The position numbers and the translations under genes were made by a program. From Sphingomonas corticis (GTDB taxonomy: Bacteria; Pseudomonadota; Alphaproteobacteria; Sphingomonadales; Sphingomonadaceae), in NCBI RefSeq assembly GCF_012035195.1, contig NZ_JAAVJH010000007.1, positions 81,313 to 145,312 of the forward strand: a stretch of 64,000 nucleotides of DNA. The letters are read 5' to 3'. Below the pieces are notes generated by a model. That model did no database searches. It saw only the letters and a program-made list of their open reading frames with translations, and was not told the origin of the DNA. The first letter of the stretch is position 1, and each line of letters opens with the position of its first letter. Shown in pieces: positions 33,972 to 42,883 of this stretch.

Positions 33972-35206
33972 CGGCGATGACGCTGGAGGACGCGCGCGTG
34001 CTGGACGCGGCCGATCCACTGCGCGACCGCCGCGCGCTCTTCGCGTTGCCGGACGGCGTGATCTACCTCGACGGCAATTCGCTGGGCGCGATGCCCGCGG
34101 CGACGCCCGCGCGCGTGGCGGAGACGGTGGTGGCGGAATGGGGCCGCGACCTCATCACCAGCTGGAACGCGCACGGCTGGATCGACGCGCCGCGCCGGCT
34201 GGGCGCCGCCATCGCGCGGCTGGTCGGCGCGCGCGAGGACGAGGTGATCGTCGCCGACAGCACGTCGGCGAACCTGTTCAAGCTGCTCGCCGCCGCCTGC
34301 GCCGCCAGACCGGGGCGCACGACGATCCTGTCGGAGCCGGGCAATTTCCCCACCGACCTCTACGTCGCCGACGGCGTCGCGCGGATGCTGCCCGGCCGAC
34401 GGGTCCGCACCGCCGCGGTCGACGACATCGCGAGCGCCATCGACGCGGACACCGCGGTCGTGATGCTCACCCACGTCCACTACAAGACGGGGCGCAGGCT
34501 CGACATGGCGGCGATCACTGCCGCGGCACATGCCCGCGGCGCGCTGATGCTGTGGGATCTCAGCCACAGCGTCGGCGCGGTGGAGCTGGACCTCGCCGGC
34601 TGCGACGTCGATCTCGCCGTCGGCTGCGGCTACAAATATCTGAACGGCGGGCCGGGCGCGCCCGCCTTCCTCCACGTCGCGCGGCGCCTGCACGGCGAGC
34701 TGCGCTCCCCGCTCAGCGGCTGGATGGGGCATGGCGAACCCTTCGCCTTCCGCGACGACTATGCCCCCGCGGAGGGGATGGCACGTTTCCTGTGCGGCAC
34801 GCCGCCGATCCTGGCCATGGCGGCGCTGGAGCGCGGCATCGCCACTTTCGACGGCGTGACGATGCGCCAGGTGGCGGCGAAGTCGCGCGGGCTGATCGAC
34901 CTGTTCGTCGCCGAGGTGGAGCGGCGCGGTCTCGATACCGAGCTGACCCTGCTGTCGCCTCGCGACGCCGGGTCGCGCGGCAGCCACGTGTCCTACGCGC
35001 ATCGCGACGCCCACGCCGTCTGTCAGGCGCTGATCGCGCGCGGCGTGATCGGCGATTTTCGCGCGCCCGACGCGGTTCGCTTCGGCTTCACGCCGCTCTA
35101 CCTCGGCTACGCGAACGTGTGGCGCGCGGTCGAGATCCTCGCCGACGTGCTCGCCACCGGCGCGTGGCGGGACGAGCGCTACCGCGTGCGCTCCGCGGTG
35201 ACGTGA
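33968..35206 (+). CDS. kynU: Kynureninase
   Basis: 412 residues from the overlapping GTG (an ATG three codons later is also possible). YLDGNSLGAMPAATP is the conserved kynureninase opening; WNAHGWIDAPRRLG, DSTSANLFKLLAAA and WDLSHSVGAVELDL are PLP-fold motifs; the PLP lysine is in GCGYKYLNGGPGAPAF. It cleaves kynurenine to anthranilate and alanine. With kynA it makes a two-gene catabolic operon giving anthranilate. It ends 4 bp before the convergent glycosidase gene. Confidence 0.94.
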   Translation: MTAMTLEDARVLDAADPLRDRRALFALPDGVIYLDGNSLGAMPAATPARVAETVVAEWGRDLITSWNAHGWIDAPRRLGAAIARLVGAREDEVIVADSTSANLFKLLAAACAARPGRTTILSEPGNFPTDLYVADGVARMLPGRRVRTAAVDDIASAIDADTAVVMLTHVHYKTGRRLDMAAITAAAHARGALMLWDLSHSVGAVELDLAGCDVDLAVGCGYKYLNGGPGAPAFLHVARRLHGELRSPLSGWMGHGEPFAFRDDYAPAEGMARFLCGTPPILAMAALERGIATFDGVTMRQVAAKSRGLIDLFVAEVERRGLDTELTLLSPRDAGSRGSHVSYAHRDAHAVCQALIARGVIGDFRAPDAVRFGFTPLYLGYANVWRAVEILADVLATGAWRDERYRVRSAVT

Positions 35207-35210
35207 GCGG

Positions 35211-37229
35211 TCAGAACAGCTTCAGCTCGACCAGCCGCATCGCGCGGTTCGGTGCCAGGTCGAACGTCACCCGCACCCGCGACGTCGTCGTCGCCGGCCA
35301 CCGTGCGTGGGTGATGCCGTTGGCCAGCGGCGCGTCGGCCCGCGCGCGCAGGTCCTGCCACGTGCCGTCGACCCACGCCTGCACGCGATAGCCCCGCGGC
35401 ACCGCATACCGACCGCCGTCTGCGAAGAAGGCGAGTTCCGCGCGCGACAGCGACACCGGCTTGCCGAAATCGACCGCATACCATTGTGCCGCCGGGGCGG
35501 GAGCGGAGGACCAGCCGTTGCCGAGCTCGGGCATGAACCATACCCGCCCGTCGATCGCATCGTGCACCTTCTCCGCGTCGGTGCCGGTGGAGGCGCTGCC
35601 CTTCGGGAAGGCGCCGCGCACCAGTTGCACCGCGCGGTCGACCGGCCGCTCGATCGCGGGCAGCGCGGCGCGGCGCAGCGGCAGGACGATCCGTTCCAGC
35701 CCCGGCCGTCGCGCCACCTCGCGCCCGTCCACCTCGATCGCCAGACCACGCCGGCCGTAGTGCGATCCGTCCGCGTCCCACGTCACCGCCACGCGATGCC
35801 CGTGGTAGGGCACGTCCTGCACGCGGAACCACGCCAGCGCCTGCGGCTCGCCCGCGGCGGGAAGCAGCGGGTTCACTTCCAGCACGTCGTCCGCGCGCGG
35901 GCGGATGCCGACCAGCCCGGTCAGGATCAGGTCGACGTAGCCGGAGTGGAAATAATGGTGGCTGCGCGCCAGCCCGACGATCGGCAGCCCGGTGTCGGGC
36001 TCGTAATTCTCTTCTAGATCCAGCCGACCGCCCTGCTGGTGCAGTGCCGTATATTGGCGCAGCAAGCGCAGATAGTCGCCGCGCGTCACCGGCGAGTGGC
36101 GGTAATGGTCGAGCAGATTGGCCATGCCGGTCAGCACCTGCGTGGTCTGGTAGGGCCACACCGGGCCGTTCCATTGGCACTCGCGCCGCCCTCCGTCGTG
36201 CCCGCCGCCGTCGTAGCGATACTGGCGCATGTAATGTTCGTAGGACGGCTCCACCGTGCGCATCCCGAACCGGCCGCCCAGCTCCTCGGCGGACAGCAGG
36301 TGCCGCCACGCCGCTGCCAGCTGCGGATCGTCGCGCGCGACGTCGAAGGTCCACGGCAGGTAGCCGACCAGCTCGCGCCCGCGGATCGGCGCGAAGGCGC
36401 GGACATGGGCGTTGGTCGAGCGGTGGCGATCCGCGAAATGGCCGAGCGCGGGAATGAACAGCGCCTCCTCCATCCGCCCGGCCAGCGTGGCGGCCCTGCG
36501 GTCGTAATCGGCGGCGATGGCGGGCTCCTCCCCCGCCAGCCGGCTCAGCCGTGCGATCGCGCGGGCGTTGGCGACCATATAGGCGTTGATCGAGGGGCGA
36601 AACGCGTCGCCGCCGGTGAAGCCGTCCAACCCGCCCGACGCGTCGATCGAGCTGATCGTATATTCGGTCGCATCCAGCAGCGGCTCGACCCAGTAGAGCC
36701 CCCTCGCCGCGTCGAAATGGTCGTCCCACTGCGTGTAGAGCGTCCGCATGGCCGGCAGGTGGCGGATCGCGGCGGCGCGGTCGCCGTCGACGAGGTAGCG
36801 GTCGTAGACCGAGGCGGCGAGATAGTCGGTGAAGTGCCGGTCGTTGCCGCCGGTGTACATGAAGGCGATGTAATCGTCCGCGGGGCGGCGATCGTGCATC
36901 CACCGCGCCTCGCCCAGGTGGAAACCGGTGGCGTCGTTCAGGCTGGCCCAGGGTTCCAGCTGCCAGCCCACGTCGTCGAGGAACTCGGTGGTGATGAAGC
37001 CGCGCTCGCCGAGGTCGCGCTGGTGCGCGCGCACGATCATCCAGCGATAGTAATAGACGCGGTCGATCGCCGGATCGGCGCTCTCGAAGAAGGGGATGCG
37101 CGCCTCATACCAGGGCGCGTCGTTGCCGTAATGCGCGGTCGCGACCCGATGCGTGTCGATCGCGGCCGGGGCCGGCACGGGCGCGAGCGCGGCCAGCGCC
37201 GTCAGCAGCGCGGCGAGTGGACGTGGCAT
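35211..37229 (-). CDS. Secreted six-hairpin glycosidase (MGH1/GH63-like) with C-terminal F5/8-like domain
   Basis: 672 residues. A signal peptide (MPRPLAALLTALAALAPVPAPAA) and strong ribosome site (GAAGGGGA) are present. Residues about 30-470 form an (alpha/alpha)6 glycosidase: YYYRWMIVRAHQRDLGERGF, DATEYTISSIDASGGLDGF, ECQWNGPVWPYQTTQVLTGM and ENYEPDTGLP are signatures of the mannosylglycerate-hydrolase/GH63-like group. The last 150 residues, from SASTGTDAEKVHDAIDG to VTFDLAPNRAMRLVEL, look like a discoidin-type carbohydrate-binding beta-sandwich. It acts in the periplasm or outside. The substrate is unclear, probably alpha- or beta-linked oligosaccharides. Confidence 0.78.
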   Translation of the reverse strand: MPRPLAALLTALAALAPVPAPAAIDTHRVATAHYGNDAPWYEARIPFFESADPAIDRVYYYRWMIVRAHQRDLGERGFITTEFLDDVGWQLEPWASLNDATGFHLGEARWMHDRRPADDYIAFMYTGGNDRHFTDYLAASVYDRYLVDGDRAAAIRHLPAMRTLYTQWDDHFDAARGLYWVEPLLDATEYTISSIDASGGLDGFTGGDAFRPSINAYMVANARAIARLSRLAGEEPAIAADYDRRAATLAGRMEEALFIPALGHFADRHRSTNAHVRAFAPIRGRELVGYLPWTFDVARDDPQLAAAWRHLLSAEELGGRFGMRTVEPSYEHYMRQYRYDGGGHDGGRRECQWNGPVWPYQTTQVLTGMANLLDHYRHSPVTRGDYLRLLRQYTALHQQGGRLDLEENYEPDTGLPIVGLARSHHYFHSGYVDLILTGLVGIRPRADDVLEVNPLLPAAGEPQALAWFRVQDVPYHGHRVAVTWDADGSHYGRRGLAIEVDGREVARRPGLERIVLPLRRAALPAIERPVDRAVQLVRGAFPKGSASTGTDAEKVHDAIDGRVWFMPELGNGWSSAPAPAAQWYAVDFGKPVSLSRAELAFFADGGRYAVPRGYRVQAWVDGTWQDLRARADAPLANGITHARWPATTTSRVRVTFDLAPNRAMRLVELKLF

Positions 37230-37250
37230 GGCATTCCCCTTCGTGCCGGC

Positions 37251-37640
37251 TCAGCCGGTGGCGTGCGCCGCCATCCGTCGCATCGCGGCGACGACCTCCG
37301 CGTGCAGGATCGGCTTGGCATAGAATTCGGCGCGGACCGGCAGGTCCAGGTCCGCCTTGGCGAAGCTCGCCGCGGTCAGCACGATCTCGATGGGCGGCCA
37401 GCGGTTGCGGATCGCGGCGGCGATCTCGATCCCGCGCACGCCGCGCGGCATGTCCAGGTCGATGAAGACGATGCGGATGTCGGTGCGCCGTTCGAGGATG
37501 CCGATCGCGTCCTCGACGCTGGTCGTCTCCACCGCTTCGAAGCCGGCGCGCTCGACCATGTCGATGGCGTCGAGGCGCAGGATCGGCTCGTCCTCGATGA
37601 TGAGCACCGGCAGGCGCGCGGTCGGTGTCGACTGGCCCAT
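37251..37640 (-). CDS. Single-domain response regulator
   Basis: 129 residues, a receiver domain and nothing more. The start at 37640 (MGQSTPTARLPV) has the ribosome site AGGGGA; the upstream in-frame start is weaker. Acidic pocket DE in VLIIEDEPILRLD, phospho-acceptor Asp in FIDLDMPRG, the Ser/Thr at LTAAS and Lys in FYAKPIL are all present. It lies 21 bp after the HWE kinase in the same direction and is its likely partner. Stand-alone receivers of this kind in alphaproteobacteria often act as phosphate sinks or adaptors in general-stress signalling. Confidence 0.88.
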   Translation of the reverse strand: MGQSTPTARLPVLIIEDEPILRLDAIDMVERAGFEAVETTSVEDAIGILERRTDIRIVFIDLDMPRGVRGIEIAAAIRNRWPPIEIVLTAASFAKADLDLPVRAEFYAKPILHAEVVAAMRRMAAHATG

Positions 37641-37661
37641 AGTATCCCCTGCCACGGCCGC

Positions 37662-39656
37662 TCAGCCCTGACCGATCTGATCGATCGGCGCGCGCATCTC
37701 GACCGACAGCCCCGAAGTATCATAGCGAACCTGAACCCCACCCGACCCGGTCAGCCCCATGCGGATGATGCGCGATCCGAACCCGGTGCGGGTGGGCGGC
37801 GTCACCGGCGGCCCGCCCCGCTCGGTCCAGCGCAGCGTCAGCATCTCCACCCCACCCTCGCACGCGATCGCCCAGGCAAGCTCGACCTCCCCCTCGGGTA
37901 CGCGCAGGGCGCCGTATTTCACCGCATTGGTCGCCAGTTCGTGCAGCAGCAGCGACAGCGACATCGCCGGGCGGGAGCCGATCATCAGCTCCGGTCCGGA
38001 CAGCGTGACGCGGTTGCCCGCTACGGTCGACAGCGCGCCCTGTGCCACTTCGCGCAGCCCCGCCGCGGACCAGCTGCGCGTCAGCAGCACGTCGTGCGCG
38101 GAGGACAATGCCTTAAGGCGGCTGCCGAACTCCTCCACGCTGGTCGCGTCCGCCTTGCCGGCCAGCGTCTGCATCGCGATCGCCTGCACCACGCTCAGCG
38201 TGTTCTTGATGCGGTGCGCCAGTTCGCCGTTCAGCACCTCCTGCTGCTCCTCCGCGCGCGTGCGCCCGATGGCGAGGCGCAGCCGGTCCGCCACCTCGCC
38301 GACGAAATGCAGCTCCTCGCGGGTCCACGCACGCGGCCGGCGCGTGCCGAGATAGAGGATCGCTGCCGGCACACCACGCTCGATGATCGGCGCCAGCACC
38401 ATGGCGCCCTCGCCGCACGCCTGGCGGACGCGCCCGCGCAGCGGTGCGTCGGCGCGGTCGAGAAGGCGCCCCTCCGCCAGTTCCTCCACCGACGTCGCGA
38501 AGTCGGCGATCGGCCAGGTGCCCGCCAGCGACACCTCGTCCCCAGCGGCCCATTCCTGCGCGATCGTCACGGTCCCTGCCACCGCATCCACCTCGCCGTA
38601 GCCGCCGCAGTCGGCGTGAAGCGCGGCGGCCAGGATCGCGCTGGCTGCGGACGCGATCGCGGCGACCGTGGTCTCCTCGTGAAGCCGATCGTTCAGGTCG
38701 ATCAGCGCCGCCTGCCGCCGCTCCCGCAGCACGCGCTCGGTCACTTCGGTGAAGATGACGGTGAAGCGGTCGCCGCCGGCGCGCTGCGTCACGCCGTCGT
38801 ACCACCGGCCCGACGATCCCAGCTGCCGGGTAAAACGGACCGAGCGATCGCGCTCGACCACCTGCGCCATTTCGCGCACCCACGCTTCCTCGATGCCGGG
38901 GAAGACCTGACGGATGGTGCGTCCCACGGCCTGCCCGCGGGGCACGCCCATCAGGTCGTACCACGCGTCGTTGACCTCGTCGTAGCGCCAGTCCACGACG
39001 TGGCCGTGCTCGTCGCGGACCAGTTCCCCCAGGACGAAGCCCTCCTGCAGCGTCTCGAAGACAGATCGCCACTTCGCCTCGCTGTCTCGCAGGTCGCGCG
39101 TCGCCGCGTCGCGCTCGCGCTCCACCAGCACGCGGCTCGTCGTCTCCAGCGTCACGTTCAGCAGGCCCGCCACCGCGCCCGTCTCGTCACGCACCGGCGA
39201 GTAGGAGAAGCTCCACCACGTCTCCTCCGGATAGCCGTTGCGCGTCATCATCAGCGGCATGTCGTCAAAGGTCGACGTCTCGCCCGCGAAGGTGCGGTCC
39301 ACCAAAGGCTCGATCTCCGACCAGACCTCGGGCCACACGTCGACGAAGGGCGCGCCGAACACCCGCGGGTGGCGCCTTCCCAGGATCCCGGCATAGGCCT
39401 GATTGTAGAGGAAGGTCCGGTCGGGTCCCCAGGCGAGGCACATGGCGTAGCCCGACGCGATCATCAGGTCGACGGCGGTGCGCAGGCTCTGCGGCCAGTC
39501 CGCCACCGGGCCCAGCGGCGTGGCTGCCCAATCGCGCGTCCGCAGCAGATCCTTCACGTCCGTCGCCGGAGCGTGCTCGCTTCCCCCCTGCACCACGTCG
39601 TTCCCGCACCCGTGCTCGATTGCGCCCACCCCACCGCGATGCGGCCGTTGCGGCAT
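37662..39656 (-). CDS. PAS-PAS-GAF HWE-family sensor histidine kinase
   Basis: 664 residues, soluble with no membrane segments. Two PAS domains (about 45-180 with MCLAWGPDRTFLYNQAYAGI, and 190-320 with SVFETLQEGFVLGEL) are followed by a GAF-like domain (about 330-465). The C-terminal HWE kinase has the phospho-accepting His in ELAHRIKNTLSVVQAIAMQT, N-box LHELATNAVKYGAL, the W-x-E motif in LRWTERGG, and GFGSRIIRMGL. The ATG at 39656 is the first in frame; an upstream TTG is also possible. HWE kinases in this class often feed light, redox or stress signals to the PhyR/EcfG pathway; the ligand is unknown. Confidence 0.88.
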   Translation of the reverse strand: MPQRPHRGGVGAIEHGCGNDVVQGGSEHAPATDVKDLLRTRDWAATPLGPVADWPQSLRTAVDLMIASGYAMCLAWGPDRTFLYNQAYAGILGRRHPRVFGAPFVDVWPEVWSEIEPLVDRTFAGETSTFDDMPLMMTRNGYPEETWWSFSYSPVRDETGAVAGLLNVTLETTSRVLVERERDAATRDLRDSEAKWRSVFETLQEGFVLGELVRDEHGHVVDWRYDEVNDAWYDLMGVPRGQAVGRTIRQVFPGIEEAWVREMAQVVERDRSVRFTRQLGSSGRWYDGVTQRAGGDRFTVIFTEVTERVLRERRQAALIDLNDRLHEETTVAAIASAASAILAAALHADCGGYGEVDAVAGTVTIAQEWAAGDEVSLAGTWPIADFATSVEELAEGRLLDRADAPLRGRVRQACGEGAMVLAPIIERGVPAAILYLGTRRPRAWTREELHFVGEVADRLRLAIGRTRAEEQQEVLNGELAHRIKNTLSVVQAIAMQTLAGKADATSVEEFGSRLKALSSAHDVLLTRSWSAAGLREVAQGALSTVAGNRVTLSGPELMIGSRPAMSLSLLLHELATNAVKYGALRVPEGEVELAWAIACEGGVEMLTLRWTERGGPPVTPPTRTGFGSRIIRMGLTGSGGVQVRYDTSGLSVEMRAPIDQIGQG

Positions 39657-39727
39657 CGAATAGAGCACGATCAGTCGCAAGCAAAGACCTGGAAGGTCTA
39701 AGCAAGATCAGGAAAGCTCACCATTGG

Positions 39728-39742
39728 CGGGGCGCCGCCCCG
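39728..39742 (-). terminator. GC-rich hairpin after the GMC dehydrogenase operon
   Basis: CGGGGC and GCCCCG form a 6-bp stem with a 3-nt loop 32 bp after the GMC stop on the minus strand. There is no T-tract, so it may only slow polymerase. It lies in the 117-bp gap before the kinase gene, which otherwise holds no recognisable feature. Confidence 0.3.
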
Positions 39743-39773
39743 GGGTCTCGCCCGCCGCCCGGCGTAGCGCGCC

Positions 39774-41456
39774 CTACGCGCGCCGCAACTGCTTCACCGC
39801 ATGATCCGCCGCGCGCGCGGTCAGCGCCATGAACGTCAGCGACGGGTTGACGCACGCGACCGATGCCATCTGCGCCCCGTCGGTGACGTACAGGTTCGCC
39901 GCGTCGTGCGCCTGGCTCCACCCGTTCAGCACGGAGGCACGCGGGTCGGCGCCCATGCGCGCGCCGCCCATCTCGTGGATCGCGTCCCCGGGCACGTGTT
40001 CGTCCTCCCACCCGGTGACGTTCGTCAGCCCGGCCTGGCGCAGCATCGCCTCGCCCTGCTCGCGCGCGTCGGCCATCATCTTCAGCTCGTTTTCGCGGAA
40101 GGTGACGTCGAAGCGCATCAGCGGAACACCGAAGCGGTCCACCTTGCTCGCGTGCAGCGAGACGCGATTGTCCTTGTACGGCAGGCACTCGCCGAACGCG
40201 CCCATGCTGAACTGCCACGGACCGTAGCGGCGCATGGCGTGCTTCATCGACGCACCGAAGCCTTCCGGCTTCACCGGATCGCGCCGCGCGCTGCCCTGGT
40301 AGCCGTAGCCGCGGCGGAAGCCGACGCCTTCCTCGTCCTTGCCGATGTTGCGGAAGCGCGGCACGTACACGCCGCCCGGCCGCCGCCCGTACTCGATCAG
40401 ATCCTCCATGCCGGGGATGTCGCCGCGCACGCCGACGCGGAAGATGTGGTCCATCACGTAGCGGCCCAGCGTGCCGCTGTTGTCGAAGTGGCTGCGGCCG
40501 GTGCCCGCCGCACGGCTGTTCATCATGATCTGCACCGACGCCATCGCCGACGCGCAGAGGAAGACAAGGTCCGCCGCGACGACCTGCGCCTGGCCCGTCT
40601 TCGCATCGACGTAGCGCACGCCCGTCACCTTCTTCGCGCGCGGGTCGTATTCCAGATTGGTGACGACCGCGTCGGAGACGAGCGTCAGCTTGCCCGTCGC
40701 CCGCGCCGCGGGCAGCGTCACCGCCTGCGTCGAGAAATAGGCGCCGAACGAGCAGCCGTTGCTGCACTGGTTGCGGAACTGGCACTTGGTGCGGTTCTGG
40801 TCGGGCTTGTCCTCGGTCAGGTTGGATAGCCGCGTATTGATGAGCTTGCGCCCGGGGAATTGCGTCTCCAGCCGCTGCTTCAGCCACGTCTCCGCCGCGT
40901 TCATCGGGATCGGCGGCTGGAACTCGCTGTCGGGCAGGTAGGGCAGGTTCTCGCGGCTGCCGGACACACCGATGTACTTTTCGACGTAGCTGTACCAGGG
41001 CGCCACGTCGTCGTAGCCGATCGGCCACGCGCCATCCACGCCCTCGCGCTTGTTCGCCTCGAAGTCGCCAGGCGCCCAGCGAAAGCTCCAGCGCCCCCAG
41101 ATCAGCGACTTGCCGCCCACCGTGGCGGGACGGATCCAGTAGAACTTCTCCCCCTCGTCATAGGCGTAGGGGTTCAGCCGGTCGTCGTTGTAGAAGGATT
41201 GATTGCTGGGCGCGACGTAGCCGTGCTTGGAGATGAAATAGTCGCTCTCCTTCAGCGGCTCGGGCATCACGTTGCGCGCGGGAACCTCGAACGCGGGCTT
41301 CCCGTCATAGGGATAGCCTTCGCCATGCTCGACCATGCGCCCGCGATCGAGCATCAGGACGCGCAGTCCCTTCTCCGTCAGCTCCTTCGCCGCGAAGCCG
41401 CCGCTGACGCCGGAGCCGACGACGATCGCGTCGAACCTGTTCGTTGCTGCCATCAT
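39774..41456 (-). CDS. GMC-family FAD-dependent glycoside 3-dehydrogenase-like large subunit
   Basis: 560 residues. FAD motif VVGSGVSGGFAAKELTEKG and LMLDRG are at the N-terminus; NQCSNGCSFGAYFSTQA is the cysteine-bearing segment of this subfamily; the catalytic His region is DEHVPGDAIHEMGGARMG and the GMC C-terminal motif NPSLTFMALTARAADH. No own signal peptide: export probably occurs in complex with the Tat-signal small subunit encoded nearby. With that subunit and a cytochrome c it fits the three-part glucoside 3-dehydrogenase that oxidises C3 of sugars in disaccharides and glycosides. It is the last gene of the nine-gene operon. Confidence 0.85.
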   Translation of the reverse strand: MMAATNRFDAIVVGSGVSGGFAAKELTEKGLRVLMLDRGRMVEHGEGYPYDGKPAFEVPARNVMPEPLKESDYFISKHGYVAPSNQSFYNDDRLNPYAYDEGEKFYWIRPATVGGKSLIWGRWSFRWAPGDFEANKREGVDGAWPIGYDDVAPWYSYVEKYIGVSGSRENLPYLPDSEFQPPIPMNAAETWLKQRLETQFPGRKLINTRLSNLTEDKPDQNRTKCQFRNQCSNGCSFGAYFSTQAVTLPAARATGKLTLVSDAVVTNLEYDPRAKKVTGVRYVDAKTGQAQVVAADLVFLCASAMASVQIMMNSRAAGTGRSHFDNSGTLGRYVMDHIFRVGVRGDIPGMEDLIEYGRRPGGVYVPRFRNIGKDEEGVGFRRGYGYQGSARRDPVKPEGFGASMKHAMRRYGPWQFSMGAFGECLPYKDNRVSLHASKVDRFGVPLMRFDVTFRENELKMMADAREQGEAMLRQAGLTNVTGWEDEHVPGDAIHEMGGARMGADPRASVLNGWSQAHDAANLYVTDGAQMASVACVNPSLTFMALTARAADHAVKQLRRA

Positions 41457-41465
41457 CGTATCCGA

Positions 41466-42302
41466 TCAGAACCGCAGGCCGCGGAGGGTGGTGAAGCTGG
41501 TGGTGATGTCCGGCAGGTAGGGCGCCGGCGCCCGATCGTTCTCGACGTAGAAGTGGCGGACGCCGGCGCTGCCCTTCAGCCTGAATAGCCGAGCGAAGTC
41601 GGTCTGTCCGGCGCCGACCGCCGCCATGTCGCGGTTCGCGCGCATGTCCTTCACGTGGAAGGCGTAGAGCCGCGCACCCAGCCGATCGATCAGCGCGGGC
41701 ACGTCCTTGCCCGCGAACGCCGCCCAGTACAGGTCGAGCTCGATGCGGACCAGCGCGGGGTCGGTCTCCTTCAGCAGCCGCTCGAACAGGCTGACGCCCT
41801 CCGGCTTCGCCGTGAACTCGAAGTCGTGGTTGTGATAGGCAAAGCCGAGGCCTGCCCGGCGCAGCTCCGCGGCGAAGCGGTTCATGTTCGGCAGCGCCGC
41901 GGTCCATCCGGCCAGCGTGCGATGCTCGTCGGTCATGTACGGCAGCACGACCGTGTCCGCGCCCAGCGTCTTCGCCATCTGCACCGACTTGGCGAAATCG
42001 TTCAGCAGCGCGTCGTAGCCGATGTGGACCGAGGGCGCGCGCAGACGAAGCCGGTCCATCGTGCGGCGCAGCAGCGCGTGGTCCATCGCGTCATACCCGC
42101 CCCCGCCGAACTCGACCTCGCGATAGCCGATGCGCGCCACCTGCTCCAGCGTGCGCACGGGATCCTGCTGGAACAGCTCGCGTACCGTGTAGAGCTGGAG
42201 GCCGATCGGCCCCAGCTGCCTCGCCGCCGCCGCGCGCGGGATCAGCGCCAGCGCGCCGGCGCCGGCGAGCAGGATGCGGCGGTCCATCGTCGTGTCGATC
42301 AT
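41466..42302 (-). CDS. Exported sugar phosphate isomerase/epimerase-like TIM barrel
   Basis: 278 residues with a signal peptide (DRRILLAGAGALALIPRAAA) of twin-arginine-like type. The AP-endonuclease-2/xylose-isomerase-like barrel is seen in GLQLYTVRELFQ, ARIGYREVEFGG, AYHNHDFEFTAKP (metal-binding His/Glu), ELDLYWAAFAGKD and FHVKDM. Exported members of this family occur in 3-keto-glycoside pathways, where a metal-dependent barrel cleaves or rearranges the oxidised sugar. ATGA overlap with the small dehydrogenase subunit upstream supports a role on its product. Confidence 0.82.
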   Translation of the reverse strand: MIDTTMDRRILLAGAGALALIPRAAAARQLGPIGLQLYTVRELFQQDPVRTLEQVARIGYREVEFGGGGYDAMDHALLRRTMDRLRLRAPSVHIGYDALLNDFAKSVQMAKTLGADTVVLPYMTDEHRTLAGWTAALPNMNRFAAELRRAGLGFAYHNHDFEFTAKPEGVSLFERLLKETDPALVRIELDLYWAAFAGKDVPALIDRLGARLYAFHVKDMRANRDMAAVGAGQTDFARLFRLKGSAGVRHFYVENDRAPAPYLPDITTSFTTLRGLRF

Positions 42303-42883
42303 GCGCTATAGACCTTGTTGACCTTGGCATAGGGGAAGGCGCCGTCATACTCGCCCGGCACCGGCAGATATTCGCGCTCCTGCGTCATGCCGATCTCCGA
42401 CGTGTAATAGCCGGTGACGACGAGCTGCCGGAACGCTTCGAAGAAATCGTCCGCGGTGCCCAGCTGCCGGTTCATCGCCAGCGTCAGCAGCGCGTCCTGC
42501 TGCGCCGGGGTCGCGCGTGCGGCGGAGACGCGATGGTCGGCCATGCTGCGCTTCTCGATCGCATCCAGCCCGGCCAGGATCGGCACGCGGTCCGCCGGCA
42601 GGGCCCAGTCGGCCAGCAGCTTCTCGATATAGGCGGGCACGCCCGCGGCGATCGCGCCGGGCGTGTCGGTGGTCGGCAGCACCCGTTCCGACAACGCGGC
42701 GACGAGCGCGCGCTGCGCCGGCGTGAAGACCGCCACGCTGGGCGGGCCGTCGCTGATGACCGGCACGCCCGCCGCCGCGGCGTTCCCCGCGGCGCGCGCG
42801 ATCGGCGCATAGAGCGCGGCACCGAACATGGCGGCCACGCCGGCAAGGGCAGTACGGCGGTCGATCGTTCCTCTGACGCTCAC
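42299..42883 (-). CDS. Gluconate 2-dehydrogenase subunit 3-family protein (dehydrogenase small subunit)
   Basis: 194 residues from a GTG overlapping the DUF1080 stop. The Tat signal is IDRRTALAGVAAMFGAALYA. The mature part has FTPAQRALVAALSERVLPTT, then DTPGAIAAGVPAYIEKLLAD and FFEAFRQLVVTGYYTSEIGM, the signature of the small subunit that accompanies GMC dehydrogenases. It escorts the flavoprotein through the Tat system and anchors it. Its partner gene lies two genes downstream. Confidence 0.88.
   Translation of the reverse strand: MSVRGTIDRRTALAGVAAMFGAALYAPIARAAGNAAAAGVPVISDGPPSVAVFTPAQRALVAALSERVLPTTDTPGAIAAGVPAYIEKLLADWALPADRVPILAGLDAIEKRSMADHRVSAARATPAQQDALLTLAMNRQLGTADDFFEAFRQLVVTGYYTSEIGMTQEREYLPVPGEYDGAFPYAKVNKVYSA

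Noticed and set aside
33159..35206. kynA-kynU as precursor supply for the tryptophan-halogenase operon
   Set aside because: The genes catabolise tryptophan, are 19 kb away and share no visible regulatory element with the halogenase operon.
36039..39701. 1220-codon plus-strand open frame opposite the glycosidase, receiver and kinase genes
   Set aside because: Low-complexity His/Arg/Ala-rich translation; the three minus-strand genes have clear domains.
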